Origin: Mongoliitalea lutea
GTDB taxonomy: Bacteria > Bacteroidota > Bacteroidia > Cytophagales > Cyclobacteriaceae
Length of the DNA stretch: 64,000 nt
Direction of reading: 5' to 3'
Assembly (NCBI RefSeq): GCF_014652135.1
Contig: NZ_BMYF01000017.1
Location: forward strand, 1 to 64,000
The notes beneath the pieces were generated by a model. The model was given only the letters and a program-made list of their open reading frames with translations, ran no database searches and was not told where the DNA came from. The position numbers were made by a program, and so were the translations under genes. Of this stretch, positions 18,133 through 27,309 are shown piece after piece. Positions within the stretch are counted from its first letter, which is position 1. The number at the start of each line of letters is the position of its first letter.

Positions 18133-19194
18133 TTACCTACCTATTTTTCTGCGGCTTCTGTGTATATTGGGAGATTCATCCTTCATCCTTCCTCTCTCAT
18201 CCTTTCCACACCAATCCAACACTTCCCCAATCTCATCAAAGCCCCTCATTACCTTCCCTTCTTCTTTCCACAAAAATCCTTGCTCGGTAGCTTCTATTGT
18301 CACGCCAATAGGGAATTTCAATCCATTCTTCACCAAGGCATGCGCAAGCCATTGGGCTTTGGTGGGGTTTCCTTGGATGGGGAAATCTTCCGCCGGTGAT
18401 TGCAGTTTGACTTTTCCTTTGGCTGCATCAAAAAATAACTCTTTTCCAGGCAGCAATTGATTGATGGCTCCTGAACAAACCAAGTCCTCCGGCAAACCTG
18501 TTCTCAAGGGTTCTCCACAGGTCATCAGCCAAAACTGATCGGCCGTCTCCAAAGCAATTTCCAAATCATGGGTTACAATCAAAATCGCTTTCTTACTTTC
18601 CTTGGCAATCTTGCGGAGTAAAAACATAATTTCAAAGCGATTCACCAAATCCAAATGCGCCGTAGGTTCATCCAAAATCAAGATTCCCGCATCTTGGGCA
18701 ATAGCTCTTGCAATCATCACCTTTTGGAGCTGACCATCACTGAGCTCAGCGATTAATGAGCCACGTAAGTAGCCAATATGTGTTTGCGCAATAGCTTCAT
18801 CCACTTTTGCTTGATCTTCCCCACTCATCTTCCCAAGCCAATTGGTATGCGGCGTTCGCCCCAAAGCAATCAAGTCCTCCACCGTCAACTGTGCTCCACC
18901 AATTTTATCCGTCAACACTACGGCCAACTCCTTAGCCAAAGCATCCGACCGATAATATTGAATCAGCTGATTTTTTAAGCGAACCTCACCTTCCAAAACT
19001 GGTAATCTCCCCATGATGGTTTTGATCAAGGTAGACTTCCCTACGCCATTAGGCCCTAATAGACAGGTAAGTTCTCCGTCTTTTAAATCAAAGTTTAACC
19101 CATCTGCGATCAGCTTCGGAGCACCTTTTTTCACATGGTATCCGATACTGAGATTTCTGGCTTGAAGTAGGGATGTTGATTGTGATGGATTCAT
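18133..19194 (-). CDS. btuD: ABC transporter ATP-binding protein (vitamin B12/iron-complex type)
   Basis: 353 residues. It has Walker A GPNGVGKST (about 48-56), Q-loop region, signature LSDGQLQKV, Walker B GILILDEPTAHLD and H-loop VTHD, as in the FecE/BtuD class. The first 250 residues are the standard ATPase. A C-terminal extension of about 100 residues follows, and its last 25 or so are basic and repeat-encoded (see findings). It is 12 bp after the permease gene. The B12 role is inferred from the adjacent cobalamin riboswitch and BtuB-like receptor; iron-siderophore transport is the alternative. Confidence 0.85.
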   Translation of the reverse strand: MNPSQSTSLLQARNLSIGYHVKKGAPKLIADGLNFDLKDGELTCLLGPNGVGKSTLIKTIMGRLPVLEGEVRLKNQLIQYYRSDALAKELAVVLTDKIGGAQLTVEDLIALGRTPHTNWLGKMSGEDQAKVDEAIAQTHIGYLRGSLIAELSDGQLQKVMIARAIAQDAGILILDEPTAHLDLVNRFEIMFLLRKIAKESKKAILIVTHDLEIALETADQFWLMTCGEPLRTGLPEDLVCSGAINQLLPGKELFFDAAKGKVKLQSPAEDFPIQGNPTKAQWLAHALVKNGLKFPIGVTIEATEQGFLWKEEGKVMRGFDEIGEVLDWCGKDERGRMKDESPNIHRSRRKIGR

Positions 19195-19206
19195 AGCTGA
19201 ATGTAC

Positions 19207-20235
19207 TTAAAATTCCTTACTGAAGTTTCTACGCATAATCAACCAAATCACCATAGGCGCACCAATCAAGGAAGTGACCGCATTAATCGGCAAAGTCTGA
19301 ACCGAACCGGGCAATTGCGCAAGGGTGTCGCAAAATAACAGCACCCCCATGCCAATCAATGCTGATGCAGGAAGCAAAACCTTATGGTCTGAGGTACGGA
19401 ACAGCAATCGCGCCATATGTGGAACAGCAATTCCAATAAAGGCAATCGGCCCACAAAAAGCAGTTGCCGAGCCTGCCAAAATCCCTGTACTCACAATCAT
19501 CGCCCAACGGAGGTTGTTGACATTCACGCCCATACTACTAGCGTAATTTTCACCTAAAAGCATGGCGTTATAGGACTTCAACATAGCCAAAACCGGTATC
19601 AAACCGACCACAATGGCCAAGATAAACCCAATTAATTGCTCACTTTGCGTACTTCCCAAACTACCCATGGACCAAATGGTAAACATTTTCAATTGTTCAG
19701 CATCTGCAAAAAAGGCCAAAACAGCTATTAGCGCCGAAACTGCCGACCCAAACATCAACCCTACAATCAATAAAGTCATGCTATCCCGGACTTTCCATGC
19801 TGTCAAACTCATCAATAACAAGACTAAAACAGCCCCTGCCGAAGCTGCAATAATGGTCGCCCACATACCCACAGCATAGCCCGAAAAACCAATTATTGAA
19901 CCTGCCAATACCAGCAAGGCCACACCTAAGCCTGCTCCCGAACTAATCCCTAGCACATAGGGGCCAGCCAAGGGATTTCTGAAAAACGTCTGCATTTGTA
20001 AGCCCGCTATGGACAAAGCTGTACCTACCAATAGTGCCGTAACTGCCTTCGGAATGCGATAATCCATCACGATGGTCTCCCATGAGGCTTTGCTAAAACT
20101 CCCTCCAAAAAACCTTCCAAAAATCTCCTCAACCGGTATCGCAACCGACCCTGAGGAAATATTGAGCACAAACAATACTACACAGGCAATACTAATACCC
20201 AGCAAAAGAAGGCTATGTCGGGAATTGTTACTCAT
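19207..20235 (-). CDS. btuC: ABC transporter permease, FecCD/BtuC family
   Basis: A 342-residue inner-membrane protein with about 9-10 hydrophobic spans. It has family motifs GLQMQTFFRNPLAGPYVLGI (about 82-101) and FIGIAVPHMARLL (about 268-280). It would form the channel dimer for B12 or a related iron complex. It overlaps the substrate-binding gene by 4 bp and is followed after 12 bp by the ATPase, giving a binding protein-permease-ATPase operon. Assignment to cobalamin rests on the neighbouring riboswitch. Confidence 0.88.
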   Translation of the reverse strand: MSNNSRHSLLLLGISIACVVLFVLNISSGSVAIPVEEIFGRFFGGSFSKASWETIVMDYRIPKAVTALLVGTALSIAGLQMQTFFRNPLAGPYVLGISSGAGLGVALLVLAGSIIGFSGYAVGMWATIIAASAGAVLVLLLMSLTAWKVRDSMTLLIVGLMFGSAVSALIAVLAFFADAEQLKMFTIWSMGSLGSTQSEQLIGFILAIVVGLIPVLAMLKSYNAMLLGENYASSMGVNVNNLRWAMIVSTGILAGSATAFCGPIAFIGIAVPHMARLLFRTSDHKVLLPASALIGMGVLLFCDTLAQLPGSVQTLPINAVTSLIGAPMVIWLIMRRNFSKEF

Positions 20236-21377
20236 TCAATTTTTTGGTAAAAATACATGGATTCATCCGGGAAAAGTTCCGGATAAAAAATCATCATCAA
20301 ATCTTTTACTATCAAATCAGGACGCAAATAACCCAATTCGAAATATTCCAAGCCACCTGTTTCTCCTTTTTTCTGGGTGTAGGTATAAATGTTTCCGTTT
20401 TTCCAAGCATCAAAGGCACGGTACCTCGGTTCAGCTTCACCCATCGCTTGTAAGCTTGGAAAATCAGCCGCTCCAATCCAGAATGTTGCTTCTTGTCCTC
20501 GATCCAGTACCACTTCATAACTCAATTGACTGCTACCAAACCCTTTTTGATCTTGAAAAAGATAGTCCCCCCCTGCCTCTGCCAATAAACGGGCTCCCCA
20601 AGAATCTGCCCCCGGCATGTACCAAATATCTTTATACATCACCCCGGAAAGTACCGTAGGCTTCGAAAGCTCCTGGGTTTTCAGTAAATCCAAGGTTTTC
20701 AGATACCTTTGCTCTATTTCCTCAAATACAGCAACTGCCTCATCCCACTTCCCTACAAGCACACCTGTAAATTTTATCCATTCAGCCCTTCCCAAAGGAT
20801 GCTGTTCCACATATTCTCCATTGATAACCGCTGAAACTCCCCCCTTTTTCAAAATTCCCAAATAGCTCAAATCTTCTCCCAAGGTAGATACCATCATCCA
20901 GTCAGGGGCTATTTCCAAAACTCGCTCGATATTGGCACTTGGCGCATTACCTAAATCCTTGACTAGCCCCTTGGTAATCCGAGTTCTTGTGGATACGGAA
21001 GAAATCAAGTCCAAGTTGGGAAAGCCAACCAACAAATCCGTGGCACCTAAGTAGTCTAAATGCGGCACTTGCGTCGTGGAGGTTAAAATAACCTCAGAGA
21101 CAGGCAATTGGATCACCGCATCAAACCCTTTCGCATCAAGAGAGCTGTTACTTTCCTCTTCCAATATCAGATAGCTAAAAGATTCCTTTGCCCCAGGAAA
21201 TGCTTGAGTCACCGTCACCACCCAAAAACCCTCACCCTTCTCCACTTGGAATCCTTCCGCGTAAGACAGCGGTAATCTTTCCAATTCCAAGGATTCAATG
21301 GACTCCTTGGTTGCACATCCAACCAATAGGAACAAAAGCATCCCGAAGCAAAGAAAAATTGCTTTAAACACACGCAT
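20232..21377 (-). CDS. btuF: ABC transporter substrate-binding lipoprotein (BtuF/FecB-like)
   Basis: 381 residues from the ATG at 21377, chosen because it gives a proper lipoprotein signal (MRVFKAIFLCFGMLLFLLVGC, cysteine near 21); an in-frame start further upstream would bury it. The mature part is a class III periplasmic-binding fold (LLVGFPNLDLISS, VLEIAPDWMMVS, WGARLLAEAGGDYLF). It would capture B12 in the periplasm and hand it to the permease, whose gene overlaps its 3' end by 4 bp. The gene is divergent from the riboswitch-controlled receptor and has no riboswitch of its own that I can see. Confidence 0.85.
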   Translation of the reverse strand: MRVFKAIFLCFGMLLFLLVGCATKESIESLELERLPLSYAEGFQVEKGEGFWVVTVTQAFPGAKESFSYLILEEESNSSLDAKGFDAVIQLPVSEVILTSTTQVPHLDYLGATDLLVGFPNLDLISSVSTRTRITKGLVKDLGNAPSANIERVLEIAPDWMMVSTLGEDLSYLGILKKGGVSAVINGEYVEQHPLGRAEWIKFTGVLVGKWDEAVAVFEEIEQRYLKTLDLLKTQELSKPTVLSGVMYKDIWYMPGADSWGARLLAEAGGDYLFQDQKGFGSSQLSYEVVLDRGQEATFWIGAADFPSLQAMGEAEPRYRAFDAWKNGNIYTYTQKKGETGGLEYFELGYLRPDLIVKDLMMIFYPELFPDESMYFYQKIE

Positions 21378-21464
21378 AAGAATCATCTGTTGAATCCCCA
21401 AATATAGGAATCTCCCATGCAATCCAACCTTTTTTAAAAATTTCAACAAAATATCCTTTGGAAA

Positions 21465-21497
21465 TTTGAATTTGTCAACGCTTTGCCCTTATGTTTG
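21465..21497 (+). promoter_or_regulatory. Bacteroidota-type promoter upstream of the cobalamin riboswitch
   Basis: TTTG at 21465-21468 and TATGTTTG at 21490-21497 (a perfect TAnnTTTG) are separated by 21 bp. This fits the -33/-7 promoter of the primary Bacteroidota sigma factor. Transcription would begin a few bases later, just before the riboswitch. Confidence 0.6.
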
Positions 21498-21499
21498 TA

Positions 21500-21700
21500 G
21501 GTGAGAATTGGTTCCTGAGGCTCGGCGAGCTTCATGGATTAAAAGGGAATTCGGTGTGAAACCGAAGCTGTCCCCGCAACTGTAACCCCATTCCGACATT
21601 TGTTGGAATAGTAGTTTACCCCTCCATAGCCATTGTCCCTTCACGGGATGAGAAGGCCGGTAAACTCAGGGAAGCCAGGAGACCTGCCATTTTCAGCGTA
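21500..21700 (+). promoter_or_regulatory. Cobalamin (vitamin B12) riboswitch
   Basis: The leader carries the conserved elements in order: GGTTCCT...GAGG near 21510, AAAAGGGAATTCGGTGTGAAA at about 21540-21560 with the usual G-box, CCCCGCAACTGTAA near 21572, and the B12 box GAAGCCAGGAGACCTGCC at about 21671-21688. It precedes the TonB receptor gene by about 100 bp. Adenosylcobalamin binding would repress expression of the + strand receptor operon. Confidence 0.95.
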
Positions 21701-21803
21701 TTCAAAGCCTTCGGTGGAAAGGATGAGAAGAAAGAGTATTAGTTTCACAACTATTCGCACGTCAGTAGTAGGTCTTGTTTGCAGGTATGTTATCTGTGAA
21801 TAG

Positions 21804-23759
21804 ATGACTGTTTGCTGTATATTCTCTTTCTACTTCAAGGCTTTGAACCCAACAAAATTAAAAGCCTTGAAAAAAGCACTCATCATAGCAAGCCTTTGGA
21901 TCAGTTTCCCACTTTTGGGGAAGGCAGATTTCCGTATGCATTTGGGAGATACGTTGGAACTGAATGTGGTGGAAGTCAAAGGTCCTGACCTTGAAAAATA
22001 TGCAGCAGGGCAACAATTGCTCAGGCTTCAGGAAAAGGACTTGCAAGATTTTCGGGGAGATGCCCTAACAGAGGTACTTCAACGAAGAACAGGCTTATTT
22101 TTACGCCAACATGGACCGGGCATGCTCGCCTCTTTGACCATGAGAGGTACTTCCGCTGGCCATAATGCTGTTTTCTGGAATGGACTCCCCATCAACTCCC
22201 CTTCCTTAGGACAGGCTGATTTTTCTATTCTACCAACTGCTGCTATTGACCAAGTGGATATTCACTTAGGGAGTTCGGGAGCGCTTTATGGCACAGACGC
22301 CATCGGTGGAGCTGTTCATCTAGGGACACGTCAACTCTTCAACCAAGGACATCGCTTGGAGGTGGGAAGTGTCCTTGGGAGTTTTGGCAGGTGGGATCGA
22401 TCATTAGCGTACAGTTATTCTAACCAAGCATTTTCTACCAAAACCCGAGCTTACCGTCAGCATTCACGAAATGACTTCCCTTTTAGAAATCTCTCCAGAA
22501 TCAATACGCCCATAGAGCGCATGCCCAATGGAGAAGTGACGCAACAAGGCTTTTTGCAGGATTTGGCTTGGAACATTTCTATCCGTCAACAACTTCATGT
22601 TGCCATTTGGTACAATGAAGCAGACCGCCAAATCATCCCCATTATCGGTTCCAATACCCAAGACCAACAGCAAGACCGAAATCTTCGGGCCATGCTTGAC
22701 TACTTACATTTTGAAGGAAAAAATACTTGGAATGTAAAAGCAGGGATCGTCTTCGATGAGCTCATCTTCAACATTGCTGCCGTCAACAAAACCCAACAAT
22801 ATTTTCTCAGTGGAGAGTTGGATAGAAATTGGAATGATAGGCAGAGTAGCAGGACTGGTTTCCGCTTGACGCAAATTGATGGACAATTGGATACTTACGA
22901 AGCACAGGAACAGCGTTGGGAATTGTACCATTCCCAAAAAATCCTTCCAAGCCCTCATTTGACCCTTACCGCAAACCTTCGGCAATTTGTTTACGATGGA
23001 AACTGGGCACCTTTTACACCGAGTATTGGAGGAGACTGGAATTTTCTTCGCACTGCCAATCAAAAATTATCCTTGGGATTTGCTGCAGCAAGGAGTTTCA
23101 AAGTCCCTACGCTCAACGATCGCTTTTGGAATCCGGGAGGTAATCCTGATTTACTTCCAGAAGATAGCTATAGCTCAGAGATTAGCCTTCAGCAAGAGCT
23201 TACCACCAATGGTTTTGCAATCAAGCAACACCTGACCTTGTACCGCATGTGGGTGGACAATTGGATTATCTGGTTGCCTCGGGGAAACATCTGGAGTCCC
23301 GAAAATATCCGCAGTGTGATCAACTCTGGATTGGAATACCGTGCACAAGTAGAGAAAAAAATGGGAGCTAATCACTGGTCCTTTACAGGAATTTATAATT
23401 GGGTTCAGGCCATCAATCAAACCAATAGTTCCGCCAATGACCAAAGCAAAGGAAACCAACTTCCTTACACGCCCGAGCACAAGGTGATGGGCACCTTGGA
23501 TTGGCAGCGAAATAGTTGGAGTGCTTTTTTGAGTTCCCATTGGGTAAGTGAGCGATTTGTGGCTACGGACAACCAATTGAGTGTAGCGCCCTACGAATTG
23601 GTTGATATCGGATTTCGCTATCAATTTAATTTTCTGAACACTAAAAAACTCAACGCAGGATTTCATATCAACAACTTGTTGGACAAAGAATACCATATCA
23701 TGCGCTTACGGCCCATGCCAGGAAGAAATTATCAATTTAACTGTACAATAACACTATGA
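21804..23759 (+). CDS. btuB: TonB-dependent outer-membrane receptor, BtuB-like
   Basis: A 651-residue outer-membrane protein. A signal-like stretch at about 23-41 (ALIIASLWISFPLLGKA) is preceded by about 20 residues, so the true start may be later. The plug domain spans about 55-175 (LTEVLQRRTGLFLRQHG, LGSSGALYGTDAIGGAVHL). The 22-strand barrel follows, closing with NNLLDKEYHIMR...GRNYQFN and an aromatic-rich end. It lies directly under a cobalamin riboswitch, so B12 or another corrinoid is the expected ligand. Its stop overlaps the next start by 4 bp. Confidence 0.9.
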   Translation: MTVCCIFSFYFKALNPTKLKALKKALIIASLWISFPLLGKADFRMHLGDTLELNVVEVKGPDLEKYAAGQQLLRLQEKDLQDFRGDALTEVLQRRTGLFLRQHGPGMLASLTMRGTSAGHNAVFWNGLPINSPSLGQADFSILPTAAIDQVDIHLGSSGALYGTDAIGGAVHLGTRQLFNQGHRLEVGSVLGSFGRWDRSLAYSYSNQAFSTKTRAYRQHSRNDFPFRNLSRINTPIERMPNGEVTQQGFLQDLAWNISIRQQLHVAIWYNEADRQIIPIIGSNTQDQQQDRNLRAMLDYLHFEGKNTWNVKAGIVFDELIFNIAAVNKTQQYFLSGELDRNWNDRQSSRTGFRLTQIDGQLDTYEAQEQRWELYHSQKILPSPHLTLTANLRQFVYDGNWAPFTPSIGGDWNFLRTANQKLSLGFAAARSFKVPTLNDRFWNPGGNPDLLPEDSYSSEISLQQELTTNGFAIKQHLTLYRMWVDNWIIWLPRGNIWSPENIRSVINSGLEYRAQVEKKMGANHWSFTGIYNWVQAINQTNSSANDQSKGNQLPYTPEHKVMGTLDWQRNSWSAFLSSHWVSERFVATDNQLSVAPYELVDIGFRYQFNFLNTKKLNAGFHINNLLDKEYHIMRLRPMPGRNYQFNCTITL

Positions 23760-24811
23760 AAAAGTTTACTAGTCTCCTTTTAAGCCTTTGGGCTGCTATC
23801 CTTCTTATTTCCTGTAATCCTGATGGAAATGAAGTTCCTTTGGGCGAATTTGAAAAAGGAGGGATTCTAATTATGAATGAAGGCGCATTCGGTGCCAATG
23901 ATGGAGAAGTTTCTTTCTATGAATTTGCCCAAGAATCTGCCCGCCCCAACATCTTCGAAGCAGCCAACAACAGACCTTTTGCAGGGCTTCTTCAAGACTT
24001 GGTAGAACATAACGGTCATATTTACCTCGTTGCCAATACCGGCAAAGTTGAAGTAGTAAATGCAGGTGACTTCAAAAGTGTGGGCGCGGTGGAAGGCCTC
24101 GATATCAGCAGATCTGCCATTGTCACCAATAACAAGCTTTATATCAGTGATTGGGGACCTTACGACGCAAACTTCAACAGTCCCGATTCATACATCGCAG
24201 TCGTTGAGAATGTAAAAGGCGATCCCATTGCAACCAAAATCCCTGTTGAAAGCCGTCCAGAAGGCTTATTTGCAGTCAACAACCAATTACTAGTAGCATC
24301 AAGCGCCACGAGAAAACTTAGCGTGATCAATCTTAATCAGGATACTGTATCCCGTACCTTGGATATTACGGGCCGACCGTCCTTCTTTTTCGAGTCAGGT
24401 AATAACTTGTTTTTGTATGCCCATGATGCATCCAATGTTTACTTTCATGAAATCAACAAAAGTAACATCACTATCAGTAGAACTATAACGGTCAACCTTT
24501 CTCGTGCTACTTCCAATTTTGCTTTAGGTACAGATAACTCCATCTATATCATCACCTCCACAGGTTGGCCGGATTACAATGATGCGGTAGCAAAGGTTAA
24601 CCTTAGCAATGGAAGCGTCAGCAATCCTGAGTTCTTCAAAGGTTCTGGCTTCTACGGTATCGGTTATCGCAACAGCGCCAGAGAAATCTACATCGCCGAC
24701 AACAACGGCTTTCAAGGCAATGGCAGCGTCATTGTAGTCAATGAATCAGGTCAAGAAGTCAAGACCTTTACAGCAGGCAGAGGACCTTCCGGGTTTAAGT
24801 TCAGAGAGTGA
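23756..24811 (+). CDS. Surface lipoprotein with YncE-like beta-propeller (BtuG-like)
   Basis: 351 residues with a lipobox (LLISCNPDG, cysteine near 20). The mature protein reads as a beta-propeller of about seven repeated blades (for example ALHNGHIYLV-like units GHIYLVANTGKVEVVN, NKLYISDWG, NQLLVASSATRKLSVIN). It overlaps btuB by 4 bp in a riboswitch-controlled operon. In Bacteroides the propeller lipoprotein BtuG caps BtuB and binds B12 very tightly; length, fold and position here match. That identity is inference by analogy. Confidence 0.8.
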   Translation: MKKFTSLLLSLWAAILLISCNPDGNEVPLGEFEKGGILIMNEGAFGANDGEVSFYEFAQESARPNIFEAANNRPFAGLLQDLVEHNGHIYLVANTGKVEVVNAGDFKSVGAVEGLDISRSAIVTNNKLYISDWGPYDANFNSPDSYIAVVENVKGDPIATKIPVESRPEGLFAVNNQLLVASSATRKLSVINLNQDTVSRTLDITGRPSFFFESGNNLFLYAHDASNVYFHEINKSNITISRTITVNLSRATSNFALGTDNSIYIITSTGWPDYNDAVAKVNLSNGSVSNPEFFKGSGFYGIGYRNSAREIYIADNNGFQGNGSVIVVNESGQEVKTFTAGRGPSGFKFRE

Positions 24812-25210
24812 TGAGGGAAGGATGAAGGATGAAGGATGAAGGTTGAGGGAGGACCGAGCGTTAAGAAAAGCTATATTGATAGCTTTTTAGCGAGGGGCCG
24901 GGTTGGAGGGTAGGAAGAAAAGGATGAAGGATGAATCTTTATTGAAATATGCTAGCGCGAAATAAAGTTGAAATATGCCTCTACTAGTGGCAGACAGGTT
25001 CGGCGATATATTGGTGACATGTAGATAAGAGAATTATTCTTAAAAAAGTGTCAAGAATTTTCAGGAAAAGACAAACTTAGTGCCATTCGTGGACAAAACT
25101 CTCAGCGAGCGTGGCGGTAAATCGTTGCGCTCGTTGCGTGAAATGAAATCCAGAAAAGGATTCCAAGCTAAAAATCTTTACTATTTAGGTGTCTTATACG
25201 ATTAACTGAA
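24812..25210. repeat. Gene-free stretch with GGATGAA repeats and a hairpin
   Basis: This 399-bp gap begins with tandem GGATGAA units (24812-24850) and has another at about 24919-24937 (GGATGAAGGATGAATCT). The same 17-base string occurs, inverted, at about 18170-18190 inside the ATPase gene end. No gene is credible here. A 9-bp hairpin is listed separately. Confidence 0.7.
24866..24887 (+). terminator. Terminator-like hairpin after the B12 receptor operon
   Basis: AAAAGCTAT and ATAGCTTTT form a perfect 9-bp stem with a 4-nt loop, with one further T after the stem. It lies 54 bp after the BtuG-like stop. Confidence 0.6.
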
Positions 25211-25603
25211 TTATTCGAAGATTTCCACGTGGTACACGTCGGATTGGTTGCGGCATATGCCGTTTACTTCAAAACCTCCTTTTTGTGGGATTTCTTCTAC
25301 TAGATCAAACACCTCGCAGTCCTTCGGCAGCCCCTCAAAAATCAAGGTAAATCGATGTATAGGCCCAAAAATGTGCAGCCACTGTGGATAAAAAGGAATA
25401 TTATCCGCGTTCAATAATTTTGCTTGGGCACCACCTTCTCGAGGAATCAAATATGTACTCGGCCAGATACGTAATTGCCACCAACTGTAAGTTGACTGTA
25501 TAGTCACATGGACGATCACTTGCTTTTCCACATCCGCCTGTATCTTAGCTTCGGTCAAAAGCTCCTCATCAATCTCAACCGCTGGAATTACTGATGGTTC
25601 CAC
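25211..25603 (-). CDS. Hypothetical protein
   Basis: 130 residues, GTG start, 12 bp after the stop of the upstream lipoprotein gene, so co-transcribed with it. No signal peptide or membrane span. The protein is tryptophan-rich in the centre (TYSWWQLRIWPSTYLI) and looks like a small beta protein, with an acidic, glycine-containing end. I do not recognise the family. The pair may be a small Cytophagales-specific unit. Confidence 0.6.
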   Translation of the reverse strand: MEPSVIPAVEIDEELLTEAKIQADVEKQVIVHVTIQSTYSWWQLRIWPSTYLIPREGGAQAKLLNADNIPFYPQWLHIFGPIHRFTLIFEGLPKDCEVFDLVEEIPQKGGFEVNGICRNQSDVYHVEIFE

Positions 25604-25615
25604 TGCTTCGTTTAT

Positions 25616-25960
25616 TTAATCATCATCCTCGCTTCTGTCCCGCTCATTGTATATGCGAGTTCCACATTCGATGCGGTCAACCTCTATGGGTATTTCGATA
25701 GTACTTTTGGAATAATAACGGCCGTTTTCCGCTAAAGAAATCGACCACAGTCGTCCCTCTTCATCTCTGTAGGTAAATACACCGGTGGACTTATTTCTAC
25801 GAATATCCTCCCGGATCTCATAAAAACGCTCCCGGCCATCATCATCCGCTACTAAGAACACCAAGCAAGGCCCATCGATTTCTTCAAACTCCATGCAAGA
25901 ATTGAACAACAGCAGAAGGAAAAGAAAGGGGAGGATTTTTTTCACGAATTGCATACGCAC
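25616..25960 (-). CDS. Small hypothetical lipoprotein
   Basis: 114 residues with a clear lipoprotein signal (LPFLFLLLLFNSC, cysteine near 22). The mature part of about 90 residues is charged, with alternating strands (GRLWSISLAENGRYYSKS), and ends in an acidic run (ERDRSEDDD). No domain recognised. It precedes the 130-residue hypothetical gene by 12 bp. A terminator separates it from pgk upstream, so it has its own promoter in 25961-26031. Confidence 0.65.
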   Translation of the reverse strand: MRMQFVKKILPFLFLLLLFNSCMEFEEIDGPCLVFLVADDDGRERFYEIREDIRRNKSTGVFTYRDEEGRLWSISLAENGRYYSKSTIEIPIEVDRIECGTRIYNERDRSEDDD

Positions 25961-26031
25961 TAGAAACCCAAATCGGGTTTAAGATGATTTTGGTTCCTAA
26001 GTTAAAACTTAAAACCGATAATTCGAAAAAG

Positions 26032-26063
26032 AAAAAGCAGGCCCGTCTCCAAACCTGCTTTTT
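26032..26063 (-). terminator. Rho-independent terminator after pgk
   Basis: AAAAAGCAGG pairs with CCTGCTTTTT around a 12-nt loop. On the minus strand it follows the pgk stop by about 20 bp and is followed by T residues. It probably ends the long operon that starts near 33.3 kb. Confidence 0.85.
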
Positions 26064-26082
26064 GTGATTATTTTATTACAAA

Positions 26083-27282
26083 TTATACCTGCAAAGCTGC
26101 TACACCTGGAAGTACTTTACCTTCCATGTGTTCCAATAAAGCACCACCACCAGTGGATACATACGACACCTTATCCGTGAAACCAAACTTATTGACCGCA
26201 GCAGCAGAGTCACCACCACCGATCAAAGAGAAGGCTCCATTTTCAGTCGCTTCTGCGATTGCCTCAGCAACAGCCACGGTACCATGTACGAAGCTCGACA
26301 TCTCAAATACGCCCATAGGACCATTCCAAAGGATGGTTTTGGAGTTTTTGATAACATCAGCAAATAATTTTCTTGTTTCTGGACCAATATCTAAGCCCAT
26401 CATGTCAGCAGGAATTTCCCCTGCACTCGCCAAGCCCTGCTCATCGTCATTAGCAAATGACTTAGAAGTCACCGTATCTACAGGAAGGATGATTTTCACA
26501 CCTTTAGCTTCTGCTTTCTTCATCAACTCCAATACGTAGTCCAATTTATCCTCCTCACAAAGAGAATTACCGATTTGACCACCTTTGGCTTTGGAGAAAG
26601 TGTAAGACATCCCACCACCAATGATAAGATTATCTACCTTTTCTAATAAGCGCTCGATAATCAAGATCTTATCAGAAATTTTGGCTCCACCCATGATTGC
26701 CGTGTAGGGTCTTTCTGGATTTTCTAATACTTTATCAGCATTTTCCAACTCAGATAGCATCAAGTAGCCGGTTGCTTTTTCTTCAAAAAACTGTGCAATC
26801 ACTGCCGTAGAAGCGTGCGCACGGTGAGCAGTACCGAAGGCATCGTTCACATATACATCCCCGAGTTTTGCTAGTTTTCCAGCAAACTCCTCGTTTCCTT
26901 TTTCCTCTTCTTTGTAGAAACGTAGGTTCTCCAATAACAACACCTCACCTGCCTGAAGGGATGCTGCCAAATTTACGGCCTCATCTCCTATGCAGTCATT
27001 GGCAAATTTGACGGATTTACCTAGCAAAGCCTCCAGGTTACCAATCACATGTTTTAAAGAATATTTATCGGTTGGACCCTCTTTAGGTCTTCCCAAATGT
27101 GACATTAAGATCACAGCACCACCATCTCCCAAAATCTTTTGGATGGTTGGCAAAGCAGCACGGATACGCGTATCATCAGTGACTTTTAAGTCTCCATCCA
27201 AAGGCACGTTAAAGTCCACGCGGATCAACGCTTTTTTACCCTTGAATTCAATGCTGTCAACACTTCTGAATTTGTTACTCAT
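26083..27282 (-). CDS. pgk: Phosphoglycerate kinase
   Basis: 399 residues, full length for a bacterial PGK. It transfers the phosphate of 1,3-bisphosphoglycerate to ADP in glycolysis. Visible signatures are [10 protein letters not shown] near 21-30, the substrate-binding MSHLGRPK near 58-65, GGAKISDKI near 197-205 for nucleotide binding, and the C-terminal GGGDSAAA near 356-363. It is cytoplasmic. It lies 27 bp after the Sua5-type gene on the same strand and just before a strong terminator. Confidence 0.98.
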   Translation of the reverse strand: MSNKFRSVDSIEFKGKKALIRVDFNVPLDGDLKVTDDTRIRAALPTIQKILGDGGAVILMSHLGRPKEGPTDKYSLKHVIGNLEALLGKSVKFANDCIGDEAVNLAASLQAGEVLLLENLRFYKEEEKGNEEFAGKLAKLGDVYVNDAFGTAHRAHASTAVIAQFFEEKATGYLMLSELENADKVLENPERPYTAIMGGAKISDKILIIERLLEKVDNLIIGGGMSYTFSKAKGGQIGNSLCEEDKLDYVLELMKKAEAKGVKIILPVDTVTSKSFANDDEQGLASAGEIPADMMGLDIGPETRKLFADVIKNSKTILWNGPMGVFEMSSFVHGTVAVAEAIAEATENGAFSLIGGGDSAAAVNKFGFTDKVSYVSTGGGALLEHMEGKVLPGVAALQV

Positions 27283-27309
27283 ATGGTTATTGTTTAAAAG
27301 GTTTGAAAT

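Noticed and set aside
21378-21449. N-terminal extension of the B12-binding lipoprotein
   Set aside because: It would place about 24 residues before a perfect lipoprotein signal peptide, which would block export.
21378-21500. Second cobalamin riboswitch on the minus strand for the ABC genes
   Set aside because: None of the conserved B12-box or G-box elements is seen on that strand.
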